Origin: CAYNKA01 sp964397655
GTDB lineage: Bacteria; Spirochaetota; Spirochaetia; DTKZ01
Assembly: GCA_964397655.1 (NCBI GenBank)
Contig: CAYNKA010000021.1
Location: 1-54,386, forward strand
Direction of reading: 5' to 3'
DNA length: 54,386 nt
The number at the start of each line of letters is the position of its first letter. Positions within the stretch are counted from its first letter, which is position 1. This document shows positions 44,153-53,611 of this stretch, one piece after another. A program made the position numbers and the translations under genes. A model generated the notes under the pieces. That model was not told where the DNA came from. It saw only the letters and a list, made by a program, of their open reading frames with translations, and made no database searches.

Positions 44153-45558
44153 TTTCGAGGGAAGTTCCCGAAACGCCGCCCGAGCCTCGTCCAAAGGAGG
44201 GAGAGCCCGCCGAACGAACGGCGGGCTCTTTTCAATTCGCGTCTGTCCTCTACGGACGGCGGAATCGAACCGTAGAGTTCCCTTTCCAGAAGGCCGGCGA
44301 CGAGAGCTGCCCGTTCCGCGATTCCGGGAAAGGCGTCGGAAAGCCGCATCGAGTATTCTCTCGGCGTCTCGCAGGGCCTTCGGGAAATCCCGCCGAACCT
44401 GCCCCAAGAGAGCATGGCGGCATACGCTGAGGCGGTCGCGAGGCCGCGATACCCGTCCTTCTTCCGTCCTCCGGAGAAGAATCCGCGGATGCGACCCGCG
44501 AGCCGCCGGAGGTATAGGACCAGGAATTCGAGCAGGACCCCGAACGAGAAGGGCTCGGCATCGCGGTCCTTCCGGGAAAGGAGGTAGCGGACGAGCCTCC
44601 ATAAACCGAAACCGACCAACAGCAGAAGGACGAGGCCGAGCGTCCCGAAAATTCCCCATCCTAGGATCTTCGCCAGGATTTTCTCGAAAAAGCCGGGCTC
44701 CTGCACCGCGGCCATTCCCGATTCCTTCGGGCCCGGGAGGTCCGCCGATTTCTGGGAAACCGCGGGCGCCCAGAATCCGAAGATGAAGCGGAGAAAGGCC
44801 TTCAGGTAGGGGCTGATGCGGTGGGCGATTCCGCCCAGGACCTCGTTCGCGTTCGCTGCCAGACCGAAGAGATCGGGAAAGAAGAGGACCGTGACGAAAC
44901 CGGCGAGGAAGAACAGAAGGGTGAAGGGAACGAGGAGAAAGAACCGGGATCGGGCAGGAAGCCCCCCTCGGTCGTTGCTTTCGCTCCTCGCCGCAGCCAG
45001 GGAGAGGATGGCCGACAGGAAGAAGGGGGGGATCAGGGCTTCGGCTACGGGATTTCGCATTTTTATGCCGATGCCGATGAAAAGGACGAAAATGAAGAAT
45101 GCCGCCCCGACGTCGAATCGGGCGACGGTTTCCGCATGGGTCGGATCCCTGCGTCCGATCGATGCGCCCCGGACCCAGAAGACCGTGCCCCAGACGATCA
45201 CGAGAACGAAGGAGAACCATTCGAGCGGGGACCGGAGAAGTGCGAGGGCGCCGAATTTCATATCCGCGAGGCGGCCGACCGAAACGAAGGGGAGACCCCG
45301 GTAGGCCGCGAGGAGCGCGGCGAGGGAAAGGAAGAGTCCGATCGCGTGGAGGAAGAGCCGGAAGACGATCCGTCCGCCGAATCCCCGGAGAATGACCGAA
45401 AGCAAGACGGCGGCGTAGATCGAAACCGTGGACTCGAGGACGGGGAACGGAAAGGAACCGGGGATGAGAAAGAAGACGGATGCGAGAACGTGCAGGCGGA
45501 TCGCTTCCAAGGCTCCCGCCGAAAGGAGGACGGGGAAGGAGAACGGTGCTTTCGTCAT
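44149..45558 (-). CDS. DUF4129-like multi-span membrane protein
   Basis: The 469-residue product has about seven to eight membrane spans in residues 1-330 and a cytoplasmic or periplasmic C-terminal domain with 'AYAAMLSWGRFGGISRRPCE' and 'TPREYSMRLSD', typical of DUF4129 (often the C-terminus of transglutaminase-like membrane proteins). No transglutaminase core is present. It overlaps DUF58 by ATGA and is the third gene of a MoxR-DUF58-DUF4129 set. Such sets are thought to act in envelope or complex assembly. Confidence 0.72.
44203..44232 (+). terminator. Terminator of the oxidoreductase operon, inside an opposite gene
   Basis: GAGCCCGCCG (44203-44212) pairs perfectly with CGGCGGGCTC (44219-44228), loop AACGAA, then TTTT. 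It lies within the 3' coding part of the minus-strand DUF4129-like gene. Confidence 0.78.
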
Positions 45559-46754
45559 GATCGTTCCGTCCGGGAAGGAAGTATGTCACGGAAGCAGCAG
45601 GCCGGATATTCCTTCGACGTTCCGTCGGGGCTTTCCCTGGCGAAGAGGAAGATCATGCGGTTCCGCTTGACCGAAGGCAGGTCGAAGTATCTCCTCGTCT
45701 TCTCGTCCGCCTCCCTTGCGCAGACAACGTAGCCCACACCGCCGATTCCGCCTTTTTCCAGGAGAGAAATGATGTTTTCTCCGGCCTCGGGCCGAGTCCT
45801 CGCGAGAAGCTCGAGCAGGCGACCGAGGTGCTCGGGGCCCCGACCCAGGGGAAGGACCGGAGCGAAGTTCCCGACTTCGAGATTCGTCGCCATCCCGAAG
45901 GAAGCTCCCGTCTCCGCGGAGCGGGCTGCGAGCGACCCGACGACTTCGAGGGCGGTTTCGAATTCCTCCTCGTCGCGATCTCGGAGAAATCCGTGACCGT
46001 CGAGAAGGAAGAAAACCTTCCTGTGGGATGTCGGCTCGAAGATCTTCTCCTGGAGGGAATCGAGACGGGCACTCGCTTTCCAATGGATGTTCTTCGCGGG
46101 GCGCGTTCCCGAGTAATCGCGCGTCCCCGCGTACCACGCGGGATCCTCCACCAGGCCCTTCGAAGGGTGGATGCCGAAGTACTCCCTGAAGGAAAGTTCG
46201 GGGCCGGCGATCGGTCGCAGCTTGGGATAGATCACGATCTCCTTCCGCCAGAAGAGCGTCTTTTCCTTTCTATGAAGTCCGAGCAGGTCCCCCGACCTGA
46301 GGACCATGGGTCCCAAGGAGTAGACTCCCCGTTTTTTAGCCACGTAAGTCCAGCGTCCTTTCAGTTTTTCGTAGGGAAGGAGTCCCGTTTCGCTTCTGAT
46401 GCCTCGTCCGTCTTCCCCGCCTTCGGCCGGCACGAACGTTCGGGGGGCCGGGAGTTCGAGGCTGACCCATACAGGGAGCGGTTTCCGGTTTTCGAGCTCG
46501 ATGCCGATTACGAAGTCTTCGTCGGGAAAAAGCCGGTCCCTGTCGCATCCGACGTCCGCCCCGAGCCTGGCGAGGCTGAAAACCGCCCATAGCCGCGTCG
46601 CCGACATGAGAATGAAGATCCCGGCAGTGACGGCGGAAAGCCCGGACAGCGAATTCGCAAGGGCCAGAAAAAGGACGAAGCCCGTGAGGACCAGCGATAT
46701 CGAGAACGAGAACATGCTCGGGGAGACGTACGACTCCCGCTCCGCAGGCTGCAT
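45555..46754 (-). CDS. DUF58 domain protein (MoxR-associated)
   Basis: The 399-residue product has two membrane spans at residues ~15-55, a beta-rich domain, and the DUF58 signature 'GTRDYSGTRPAKNIHWKASA' followed by LQEKIFEP. A VWA-like fold follows ('KVFFLLDGHGFLRD'). AGGAGG lies before the ATG. DUF58 proteins sit beside MoxR ATPases in most bacteria and are presumed to be their partners. Confidence 0.85.
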   Translation of the reverse strand: MQPAERESYVSPSMFSFSISLVLTGFVLFLALANSLSGLSAVTAGIFILMSATRLWAVFSLARLGADVGCDRDRLFPDEDFVIGIELENRKPLPVWVSLELPAPRTFVPAEGGEDGRGIRSETGLLPYEKLKGRWTYVAKKRGVYSLGPMVLRSGDLLGLHRKEKTLFWRKEIVIYPKLRPIAGPELSFREYFGIHPSKGLVEDPAWYAGTRDYSGTRPAKNIHWKASARLDSLQEKIFEPTSHRKVFFLLDGHGFLRDRDEEEFETALEVVGSLAARSAETGASFGMATNLEVGNFAPVLPLGRGPEHLGRLLELLARTRPEAGENIISLLEKGGIGGVGYVVCAREADEKTRRYFDLPSVKRNRMIFLFARESPDGTSKEYPACCFRDILPSRTERS

Positions 46755-46766
46755 CGGCCCCTCCTA

Positions 46767-47696
46767 TTATTCCGGTTGGGGGACAGGAGTCCTGGAAAGG
46801 ATCTCGTCGAGCACGACCTGCGCGGAAAAGCCCTTTGCGCGCTCCTCGTGATGGAGAATTATGCGGTGGGCTAGGACCGGGTGCGCGAGTTCCTTCACGT
46901 CGTCGGGAAGGACGTAATTCCGGCCTTTCACCGCCGCGAGGGCCTGGCTCGCCTTCATGAGGCCGAGGGAACCCCGGGGGCTCGCTCCGTACCGGACCTT
47001 GGGGTGGTTCCTCGTCGCGGTGACGATTTCGGCCAGGTATTCCCGGACCGGCGGCGAAATTCCGATCGCGCTCCGCTCCTTCTGCAGACGGACGATCCTT
47101 TCCGGGCTCGTTACCGGACCGAGTTCCGCGAGCGGATCGTCCTCCTGGAAACGTTCGAGGATGGAAATTTCCTCGCTCTTTTCCGGATACCCGATGTCGA
47201 TTTTCATGAGGAAACGGTCGAGCTGGGCTTCCGGAAGGGGAAAGGTTCCGTCCATTTCGATGGGATTCTGGGTCGCGATGACGAAAAAGGGCCGAGGCAG
47301 CACGAGGGTGTTGCCGTCCACCGTGACCTGGAATTCGCCCATGCTCTCGAGAAGGCTCGCCTGGGTCCGGGGTATGGTGCGGTTGATCTCGTCGGCGAGG
47401 AGCACGTTCGCCATGACCGGCCCCGGATGGAAGACGAACTCTCCGCTTTTCTGATTGTAGACCGAAAAACCCGTGACGTCCGCCGGAAGAAGGTCGGGCG
47501 TGAACTGGATCCTGCGGAAGATTCCGCCCATGCTCCTGGCAAGGGCCTTGGCCATGAGGGTCTTGCCGAGACCGGGGACGTCTTCCAGGAGGACGTGCCC
47601 CTCGGCCAGCAGGGCGACGGTCATGAGTTCGAGGCTGCGCCTCTTCCCCACGATGACTCGGGACGCGTTCTCGACGAGCTTCGAACATTCGCTCAT
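46767..47696 (-). CDS. MoxR-family AAA+ ATPase
   Basis: The 309-residue product has Walker A GLGKTLMAKALA (with VPGLG before it), Walker B VLLADEINRT, sensor 1 'FFVIATQNPIEMDGTFPLPE' and the MoxR C-terminal lid ('RYGASPRGSLGLMKASQALA'). These ATPases act as chaperones for partner proteins, often VWA-domain ones. It starts one base after the stop of the dehydrogenase gene, with GGAG inside that gene's end. Confidence 0.92.
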   Translation of the reverse strand: MSECSKLVENASRVIVGKRRSLELMTVALLAEGHVLLEDVPGLGKTLMAKALARSMGGIFRRIQFTPDLLPADVTGFSVYNQKSGEFVFHPGPVMANVLLADEINRTIPRTQASLLESMGEFQVTVDGNTLVLPRPFFVIATQNPIEMDGTFPLPEAQLDRFLMKIDIGYPEKSEEISILERFQEDDPLAELGPVTSPERIVRLQKERSAIGISPPVREYLAEIVTATRNHPKVRYGASPRGSLGLMKASQALAAVKGRNYVLPDDVKELAHPVLAHRIILHHEERAKGFSAQVVLDEILSRTPVPQPE

Positions 47697-47697
47697 G

Positions 47698-48762
47698 CTA
47701 CAGCTCCGATTTCCAGATGACGTCTGAGTCGAGCCCGAGTTCCCGGCCGAGTGCCTCCAGGTCCGCCGCGATTTCCGGAAGGAGGGGGATGCCGTTCTTT
47801 TTGCGTTCGAGAAAGGTCCTGTTGCCCCGTTCTCCCGGATATTTCATCGGCGGCTGGCCTTCGGCCGTGGGAGCAGAGCGGATCTTTTCGATCATGGAAT
47901 CCATGAGCGAGGGAAACTCGCCGGCCGAGGGGAAGGCGTCGACGCGCAGGGCGCAGAAGGCGTGGCATTCGCGACCTTTTTTGCGGAACATGCTGCCTCC
48001 GTCCCCGGATAGAAGCCCTGAAAAGATGTCGGCAACGAGGAGGAGTCCGAAACCCTTGTGTACGCCGAAGTCCGCGGTGCTCCCCAGCGGTAGGATGGCG
48101 CCGGGCTCCTCGAAGTAACGCTTGGGATCGGTTATCGCCTTTCCTCGAGAATCGACCGCCCACCCCTCAGGCATGGGTTTTCCGGCCCATTGGAGTTTGT
48201 GGAGTTTGTTCGCGATCGCCATGGTCGGAGCCATGTCGAGGACGAAGGGACCTTCCCTGCCGCCCGGAGCCGCCACCGCGATGACGTTGTTGCCGATCAA
48301 CCTGCTTCTGCCTCCCGGTCCAGTCACCGTGGTGCCGCCGGTCGAGAAGTGGATGCCGATCATGCCGCGGCGTGCGGCCATGAGCACGTAGTACGCTCCC
48401 GCCCCGCAGTGGTTGCTTCCAGCAGCCGTGACCCAACCGGTACCGGAGGCCTCGGCCATGGCTATGGCCTCGGTCATGGCTCGGTGCGCGACAAGGAAAC
48501 CGAGTCCTCCGTCCCCTTCCACAGAGGCGGTCGTGGGACTTCCGCGGAGGACTCGAATGTCCGGGTTCGCTTTGATGGAGCCGTCGCGCAGTCCTTTGAT
48601 GTAATACCCGCGTAGGTTGAAGACTCCGTGAGAATCGATACCGCGCAGGTCCGCGTCCAGGAGCATTTCAGCGGCAAGCTCCGCGTCCTTCGATGGCAGA
48701 CCGGCCTTTTCGTAGGCTTTCGTCACGAATTGCCTGAGTTTTTCCGGATCGGCTGTTTTCAT
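47698..48762 (-). CDS. Malate/L-lactate dehydrogenase family (Ldh_2) oxidoreductase
   Basis: The 354-residue NAD(P)-dependent dehydrogenase belongs to the Ldh_2/YlbC superfamily. Visible blocks are 'LLDADLRGIDSHGVFNLRGY', AAGSNHCGAGAYYV (catalytic histidine region), 'NVIAVAAPGGREGPFVLDMA' and 'DFGVHKGFGLLLVADIFSG'. Family members reduce 2-oxoacids such as oxaloacetate, 2,3-diketogulonate or piperideine-2-carboxylate, or oxidise sulfolactate and ureidoglycolate; the substrate cannot be told here. It is the first gene of the minus-strand operon with moxR and is divergent from the ABC importer. Confidence 0.85.
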   Translation of the reverse strand: MKTADPEKLRQFVTKAYEKAGLPSKDAELAAEMLLDADLRGIDSHGVFNLRGYYIKGLRDGSIKANPDIRVLRGSPTTASVEGDGGLGFLVAHRAMTEAIAMAEASGTGWVTAAGSNHCGAGAYYVLMAARRGMIGIHFSTGGTTVTGPGGRSRLIGNNVIAVAAPGGREGPFVLDMAPTMAIANKLHKLQWAGKPMPEGWAVDSRGKAITDPKRYFEEPGAILPLGSTADFGVHKGFGLLLVADIFSGLLSGDGGSMFRKKGRECHAFCALRVDAFPSAGEFPSLMDSMIEKIRSAPTAEGQPPMKYPGERGNRTFLERKKNGIPLLPEIAADLEALGRELGLDSDVIWKSEL

Positions 48763-48839
48763 GGGTATAGTTTACCACGCGGCGGCATCGGTGCTCAACG
48801 CGGGAAAGCGTCGAAAGGTGTAACTCCCTCAGTTTTTTA

Positions 48840-48868
48840 TTGACAACTCGAAAAAGCGATGGTTTAAT
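48840..48868 (+). promoter_or_regulatory. Promoter of the ABC importer operon
   Basis: TTGACA (48840-48845), 17 bases, TTTAAT (48863-48868). The start of transcription is expected near 48875. Confidence 0.72.
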
Positions 48869-48879
48869 GATGACGTGAA

Positions 48880-48897
48880 TTGGATACAATTATCCAA
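48880..48897. promoter_or_regulatory. Palindromic operator of the ABC importer operon
   Basis: TTGGATACAATTATCCAA is a perfect inverted repeat of 7 bases with a 4-base centre, placed just past the predicted transcription start. The position suggests a repressor site. No regulator gene is adjacent. Confidence 0.6.
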
Positions 48898-48989
48898 ATA
48901 TCCTATTATCAAGGCTGTACAGTATCTTTTTCCTGTGATTCGGGATCGTCAAGGGTCCGGAACATATAAACCTTAAGGAGGATGGGGCA

Positions 48990-50066
48990 ATGAAGAAGAG
49001 AAGAATTTTCGCTTCTATCGTCTGCGCCGCGTTGTTGATCGCGGCTTGCCAAAAAGCACCGAACAATTCCGCGAAAACGGCTCAGGCTCCGGCAGTACAA
49101 CCGGCGGTGCCGACGGAAGTGGCCAAGAGCAAGCTCCCGGTCACCGGCATCGGAGCCAGCATCTCGACCGCGATCAAGGCCAAGGAACCTTACACGATCG
49201 CCTGTATCGTGAAGAATTCCACGAATCCCTATATGGTCAAGCTCCTCGCCGGCGTCTCAAAGGCCGGAGCAGACATGGGATTCAAAGCGGTCGTCATGGC
49301 GCCCGCCACGAACGACAGCGTCGAAGAGCAGGTCAAGATCATGGAGGACATGATCCAAAAAGGAGTGAAAGGTTTCGTGCTCGTGCCCGTGGATACCAAC
49401 GGCATCATGCCGGGCGTCCGTAAGGCGATGAATCAGAACATTCCCGTCGCCACGATCGGAACCCCCGCCGCGGTCGATACGTTCCTCAGGACCGGAGTGG
49501 ACTACACCGAAACGGGCCGTCTCGTCGCGAAGGCCGTCGCCGAGAAGATCGGCGGCAAAGGCGACGTCATCATCCTCGAAGGACCTCCCGGAGCGCAGAA
49601 CGCGCGGGAACGCCTCGCCGGAATCAAGGAAGTGCTCGCCAAATACCCGGAGATCAAGATCGTCGCCTCTCAGACCGCGAACTTCAAGAGGACCGAGGGA
49701 ATGCAGGTGACCGAGAACCTCATCCAGAAGTTCAAGAACGTCGCCGCGATCATCGGCATGAACGACGAATCTGCGCTCGGCGCCATCCAGGCCCTCAAGG
49801 CCGCCGGCATGAAGAAGGTCGTGATCGGCGGGTTCGACGGCAACCAGGACGGGGCCGCGGCCATCAAGTCAGGGGATATGTACGTCTCCTACAATACCGA
49901 TCCCTTCGGTTCGGCCTACCTCGGGGCTGCGTACATCGTGCAGAACTTGAACGACGGAACCAAGCCTCCGCAGTACTTCGTTCCCTTTCCTTCGGAATCG
50001 GATAAGCCGCTCATCACGGCCGAAAACGTGGACAACTACATCAACAACGTCGCTTGGTGGAAATGA
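48990..50066 (+). CDS. Sugar-type ABC importer binding lipoprotein
   Basis: The 358-residue product has lipobox IAA-C20 and a 50-residue Pro/Ala linker. A type I periplasmic binding domain follows: 'YTIACIVKNSTNPYMVKLLA', 'FVLVPVDTNGIMPGVRKA', 'VIILEGPPGAQNARERLAGI' and 'AIIGMNDESALGAIQALKAA'. This is the Peripla_BP_4 (ribose/xylose/autoinducer-2) group. The ligand is not evident. AAGGAGG precedes ATG 48990. Confidence 0.9.
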   Translation: MKKRRIFASIVCAALLIAACQKAPNNSAKTAQAPAVQPAVPTEVAKSKLPVTGIGASISTAIKAKEPYTIACIVKNSTNPYMVKLLAGVSKAGADMGFKAVVMAPATNDSVEEQVKIMEDMIQKGVKGFVLVPVDTNGIMPGVRKAMNQNIPVATIGTPAAVDTFLRTGVDYTETGRLVAKAVAEKIGGKGDVIILEGPPGAQNARERLAGIKEVLAKYPEIKIVASQTANFKRTEGMQVTENLIQKFKNVAAIIGMNDESALGAIQALKAAGMKKVVIGGFDGNQDGAAAIKSGDMYVSYNTDPFGSAYLGAAYIVQNLNDGTKPPQYFVPFPSESDKPLITAENVDNYINNVAWWK

Positions 50067-50164
50067 GTCTCTGACCGAATCTGCGACCTCCGTCCAGGCG
50101 GGGCTTCCTGCCCCGCCTCGGCGGACGGTCGCCGTACCGGATCGAGAGGCGGGCGAGGGGGATA

Positions 50165-51685
50165 ATGGAGACACCGATACTGACGGCTCACGGCATCACG
50201 AAAGTCTTTCCCGGCGTAACTGCCCTCGACAAGGTCGATTTCGATCTTCGGGCCGGCGAGGTACACATCCTCCTCGGCGAAAACGGCGCGGGAAAAAGCA
50301 CTCTTGCCAAGTGTCTCCTCGGCGCGTACACGCCGGAAGGGGGCGAGATTCGGTTGGACGGGGAGGTCGTGCGTTTTTCCTCCGCCAAGGACGCATTGAA
50401 GAAGGGCATAGCAGCGGTCTACCAGGAATTCACCCTCGTTCCGTACCTGAACGTGGCTCAGAACATCTTCCTCAACAGGGAGCATCTCGTCGGGCCGGGG
50501 CTTCTCGATCACAGGCGGATGCGAAAGGAGGCCGGGGATATCCTCGCCAAACTGAACTGCAGCTACATAGACGTCAGGTCGATCGTCAAGAAACTGAGCG
50601 TAGCCGAGCAGCAGATGGTGGAGATAGCCAAAGCCCTTTCCTTCGAACCGCGAATCATGGTCTTCGACGAGCCGACGGCGACGCTCTCCGAACGGGAGGT
50701 GGATTCCCTGTTCGAGCAGATTCACAGGCTCAAGAGTTCCGGAATCGGAATCATCTACGTCTCGCATCGAATGCAGGAGTTCCTCAGGGTAGGCGACAGG
50801 ATCACGGTCATGCGCGACGGGAAACTGATCGGAACCTACGGCATCAAGGAAAAATCGATGGAGGAGCTCGTGAATCTCATGGTGGGCCGGGACATCTCCC
50901 AGGTCTATCTGCGCTCGAAGCACCGGATCGGCGATCTCGTCCTCAGGACGGAGGACCTCTCCGACCGGACCGGCCGCGTCAGGAACGTCGGGATCGAACT
51001 CAGGAAGGGGGAGATCGTGGGGCTTGCGGGTCTCGTCGGCGCCGGAAGGACGGAACTCGCCAAGCTCATCTTCGGCGTCGATCCCATCGACGGGGGAAGG
51101 CTCTCCGTAAACGGAGAGGAACTCGTGCCGGAAGGCCCCACCGACGTCGTCAGGCACGGCGTCGGGCTCGTTCCGGAGGACAGGAAGAGGACGGGACTGG
51201 CCCTCAAGGATTCCGTCGCCTGGAACACCATGGCGGTGAGCCTGAAGAAGTATTTTCCCCGCCTTTTCGTGAACGACAAAAAGATGTTCGCGATAGTCGA
51301 GCAGTACAGACAGCTGCTCAGAATCGCCACCCCCAACATCCACCGGGCCTGCCGTTTCCTGAGCGGGGGCAATCAACAGAAGGTGGTCCTCGCCAAATGG
51401 CTGAGCGCGGGCCCGGACATCCTCATCTTCGACGAGCCGACCCGCGGAATCGACGTGGGGGCGAAACTCGAAATTTATTCCATCATGGACAAGCTCGCCG
51501 GAGAGGGCAAGGCTATCCTGATGATCTCGTCCGAACTGCCGGAGGTCATCGGCATGAGCGACAGGATCTACGTCATGCACGAAGGCAGAATCACCGGTCA
51601 CGTCACGAGGGACGATCCCGCCTTCAACCAGGAAAGCATCGCCTCTATGATGCTCGGAATCGCCGAAGGGGATATCCATGCTTGA
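50165..51685 (+). CDS. Sugar ABC importer ATPase, double cassette (RbsA/MglA type)
   Basis: The 506-residue product has two fused ABC domains. The first has Walker A LGENGAGKST, a variant signature KLSVAEQQM and Walker B VFDEPTATLS. The second has a degenerate Walker A VGAGRTEL, an intact LSGGNQQK signature and FDEPTRGIDVGA. This is the normal asymmetric pattern of RbsA/MglA/XylG. It lies 98 bases after the binding protein and overlaps the first permease gene by 8 bases. Confidence 0.93.
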   Translation: METPILTAHGITKVFPGVTALDKVDFDLRAGEVHILLGENGAGKSTLAKCLLGAYTPEGGEIRLDGEVVRFSSAKDALKKGIAAVYQEFTLVPYLNVAQNIFLNREHLVGPGLLDHRRMRKEAGDILAKLNCSYIDVRSIVKKLSVAEQQMVEIAKALSFEPRIMVFDEPTATLSEREVDSLFEQIHRLKSSGIGIIYVSHRMQEFLRVGDRITVMRDGKLIGTYGIKEKSMEELVNLMVGRDISQVYLRSKHRIGDLVLRTEDLSDRTGRVRNVGIELRKGEIVGLAGLVGAGRTELAKLIFGVDPIDGGRLSVNGEELVPEGPTDVVRHGVGLVPEDRKRTGLALKDSVAWNTMAVSLKKYFPRLFVNDKKMFAIVEQYRQLLRIATPNIHRACRFLSGGNQQKVVLAKWLSAGPDILIFDEPTRGIDVGAKLEIYSIMDKLAGEGKAILMISSELPEVIGMSDRIYVMHEGRITGHVTRDDPAFNQESIASMMLGIAEGDIHA

Positions 51686-52640
51686 AATCGACGCCTCCCG
51701 GAACTCGTTCCGACCGTTTCGAGACGTCCCGCCCGTCATCTGGATGCTCCTCGCCCTCGTCGGGGCCTTCAGCATCGTCACACCTCGGTATTTCAGCGTC
51801 CAGAACATGGCGAACGTCCTGCTTCAATCGTCGCCGCTCATGATCCTCGCCTTCGGGCAGACCCTCGTCATCCTGACGCAGGGAACCGACCTGTCATTGG
51901 GAGCGCAGGTCAGCTTCGTCACCGTCATCTGGATCTTCCTGGCGCAGACGGGGCTCTCCATCTACGCGGCGGCGTTGCTGGCGGTCCTGCTCTCGGTTAC
52001 GGCGGGCGCGATCAACGGACTCGTGGTGGCGAAGGGGAAGATTCCCCCGTTCATCGCCACCCTCGGCATGCAGAACGTCCTCTTCAGCATAGCCCTTCTC
52101 ATCACCGAAGGCGCCTCGATCTATTTCCCCCATGATATCTATCCCATCGTGACCGAGACGAGGTTCCTCCACGTACCCCTGCCCGCCTGGATCACCGTGG
52201 CAATGTTTCTCCTGACTTGGACCTTGCTGAATCGGACCCGCTTCGGGATGCACGTGTTCTGTCTCGGCGGCAATCCGGAGGCCCTCAGCCTCGCCGGAGG
52301 CAGCGTCGTGAAGTCGACCGTGAAGGCCTACGCTTTCGCGGGCTTCCTCGCCGGGGTGACGGGGCTCATTACCGCCTGCCGGGTAGAGTGCGGGCTTCCC
52401 ATCGTGGGCATGGGCTGGGAATTCGACGCGGTGGCCGCGGCTCTCCTAGGAGGGACCTCGCTCCGCGAAGGCCGCGGAGGGGTGACGGGCACCATCTTCG
52501 GCGTGCTCCTCATCACCATCATCAAGAACGGCCTCAACCTCGCCGGCGTTTCGGCGATGTATCAGAACGCAATCATCGGAACGATCGTCCTGGCCGCGCT
52601 GGTCGCGGACGTCACCATTCGGCGGCTCCGGACCGCATGA
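51678..52640 (+). CDS. Sugar ABC importer permease 1 (RbsC type)
   Basis: The 320-residue product has eight or more membrane spans and family blocks 'FGQTLVILTQGTDLSLGAQV', 'GAINGLVVAKGKIPPFIATL' and 'ALLGGTSLREGRGGVTGTIF'. It pairs with the second permease to form the channel; a heterodimer is expected since two different genes follow each other. Confidence 0.93.
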   Translation: MLEIDASRNSFRPFRDVPPVIWMLLALVGAFSIVTPRYFSVQNMANVLLQSSPLMILAFGQTLVILTQGTDLSLGAQVSFVTVIWIFLAQTGLSIYAAALLAVLLSVTAGAINGLVVAKGKIPPFIATLGMQNVLFSIALLITEGASIYFPHDIYPIVTETRFLHVPLPAWITVAMFLLTWTLLNRTRFGMHVFCLGGNPEALSLAGGSVVKSTVKAYAFAGFLAGVTGLITACRVECGLPIVGMGWEFDAVAAALLGGTSLREGRGGVTGTIFGVLLITIIKNGLNLAGVSAMYQNAIIGTIVLAALVADVTIRRLRTA

Positions 52641-52651
52641 GGAAGAGCAGC

Positions 52652-53611
52652 ATGTCGAATTTCTGGGAAAGTTTGAAAGGCTTGAAGTCCTTTTACAGTT
52701 TCATCGGCCTGGCGGGCATTTTCGCCGCTTCCGCCCTGCTCTCCTCGGAATTCCTCCTCGCCGACAACCTTTTGACCATCCTCAGACAGGCGAGCGTCCT
52801 CCTGATCCTGAGCACGGGACTCACGTCCGTCGTCCTCATCGGAGGCATGGACCTGTCCGTCGGCGCGACCGCGGCCTTCGTGGGCTGCACCTGCGCCCAA
52901 TTCCTGAAGCTCGGCCTGCCGGTCGGTACAGTATTCTTCGTCGGTGCGCTTCTTGGGGCGGTCGTCGGAGTGCTCAACAGCGTCCTCATTCATTACGTCA
53001 GGCTTCCCTCCTTCATCGCGACCTACGGAATCAATTGGATCATGAAGGGTCTTTCCATCATCATCATGAACGGGGCTATCGTCTTCGGCCTTCCCGAGGG
53101 TTTCACATGGTTCGGGACGGGTTACTTCGGTTATCTTCCGGTGATCGTCATCTTCGCCCTCGTGCTCGTCGTTCTGGTCTACGTCTTTCTGCAGAAAACG
53201 ACCTTCGGAAGGGATCTCTATGCCCTGGGATCCAACGCGGAAGCCGCTCTCTATTCCGGGATGAACGTCCGCAACGTGACCTTCGCGGCCTTCGTCCTCT
53301 GCGGGGTGACGGCGGGGATCGGAGGCCTCCTCATGACCGCGAGGATGAACGCGGCGGAGGCAGCGATGGGCGACGCCTACGGCCTTCAGACCGTGGCGGC
53401 CGTGGTCATCGGGGGGACGAGCATGCTCGGGGGCGAAGGCGGAATGGTCGGTACGGTGATCGGTGCGCTCATCCTCACCATCATCGTCAACATCATGAAC
53501 CTGCTCGGGATTTCGTCCTTCGCCCAGTCCATGGTCGTAGGCGTCGTCATAATAAGCATGGTTCTTTTCGATTCCTACAGCAGGAACCGAAGCATGGCGG
53601 TGAAGCGATGA
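52652..53611 (+). CDS. Sugar ABC importer permease 2 (RbsC type)
   Basis: The start is ATG 52652 with GAGGA upstream; ATG 52637, which overlaps the previous stop, is an alternative. The 319-residue product has the same family blocks as permease 1 (GGMDLSVGATAAF, 'VIGGTSMLGGEGGMVGTVIG') and many membrane spans. Its stop overlaps the next gene by ATGA. Confidence 0.92.
   Translation: MSNFWESLKGLKSFYSFIGLAGIFAASALLSSEFLLADNLLTILRQASVLLILSTGLTSVVLIGGMDLSVGATAAFVGCTCAQFLKLGLPVGTVFFVGALLGAVVGVLNSVLIHYVRLPSFIATYGINWIMKGLSIIIMNGAIVFGLPEGFTWFGTGYFGYLPVIVIFALVLVVLVYVFLQKTTFGRDLYALGSNAEAALYSGMNVRNVTFAAFVLCGVTAGIGGLLMTARMNAAEAAMGDAYGLQTVAAVVIGGTSMLGGEGGMVGTVIGALILTIIVNIMNLLGISSFAQSMVVGVVIISMVLFDSYSRNRSMAVKR

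Noticed and set aside
50067..50164. Possible structured leader between the binding protein and ATPase genes
   Set aside because: GC-rich with short complementary pieces (CAGGCGGGGC and GCCCCGCCTC), but no T run and no riboswitch signature. It may only tune expression.
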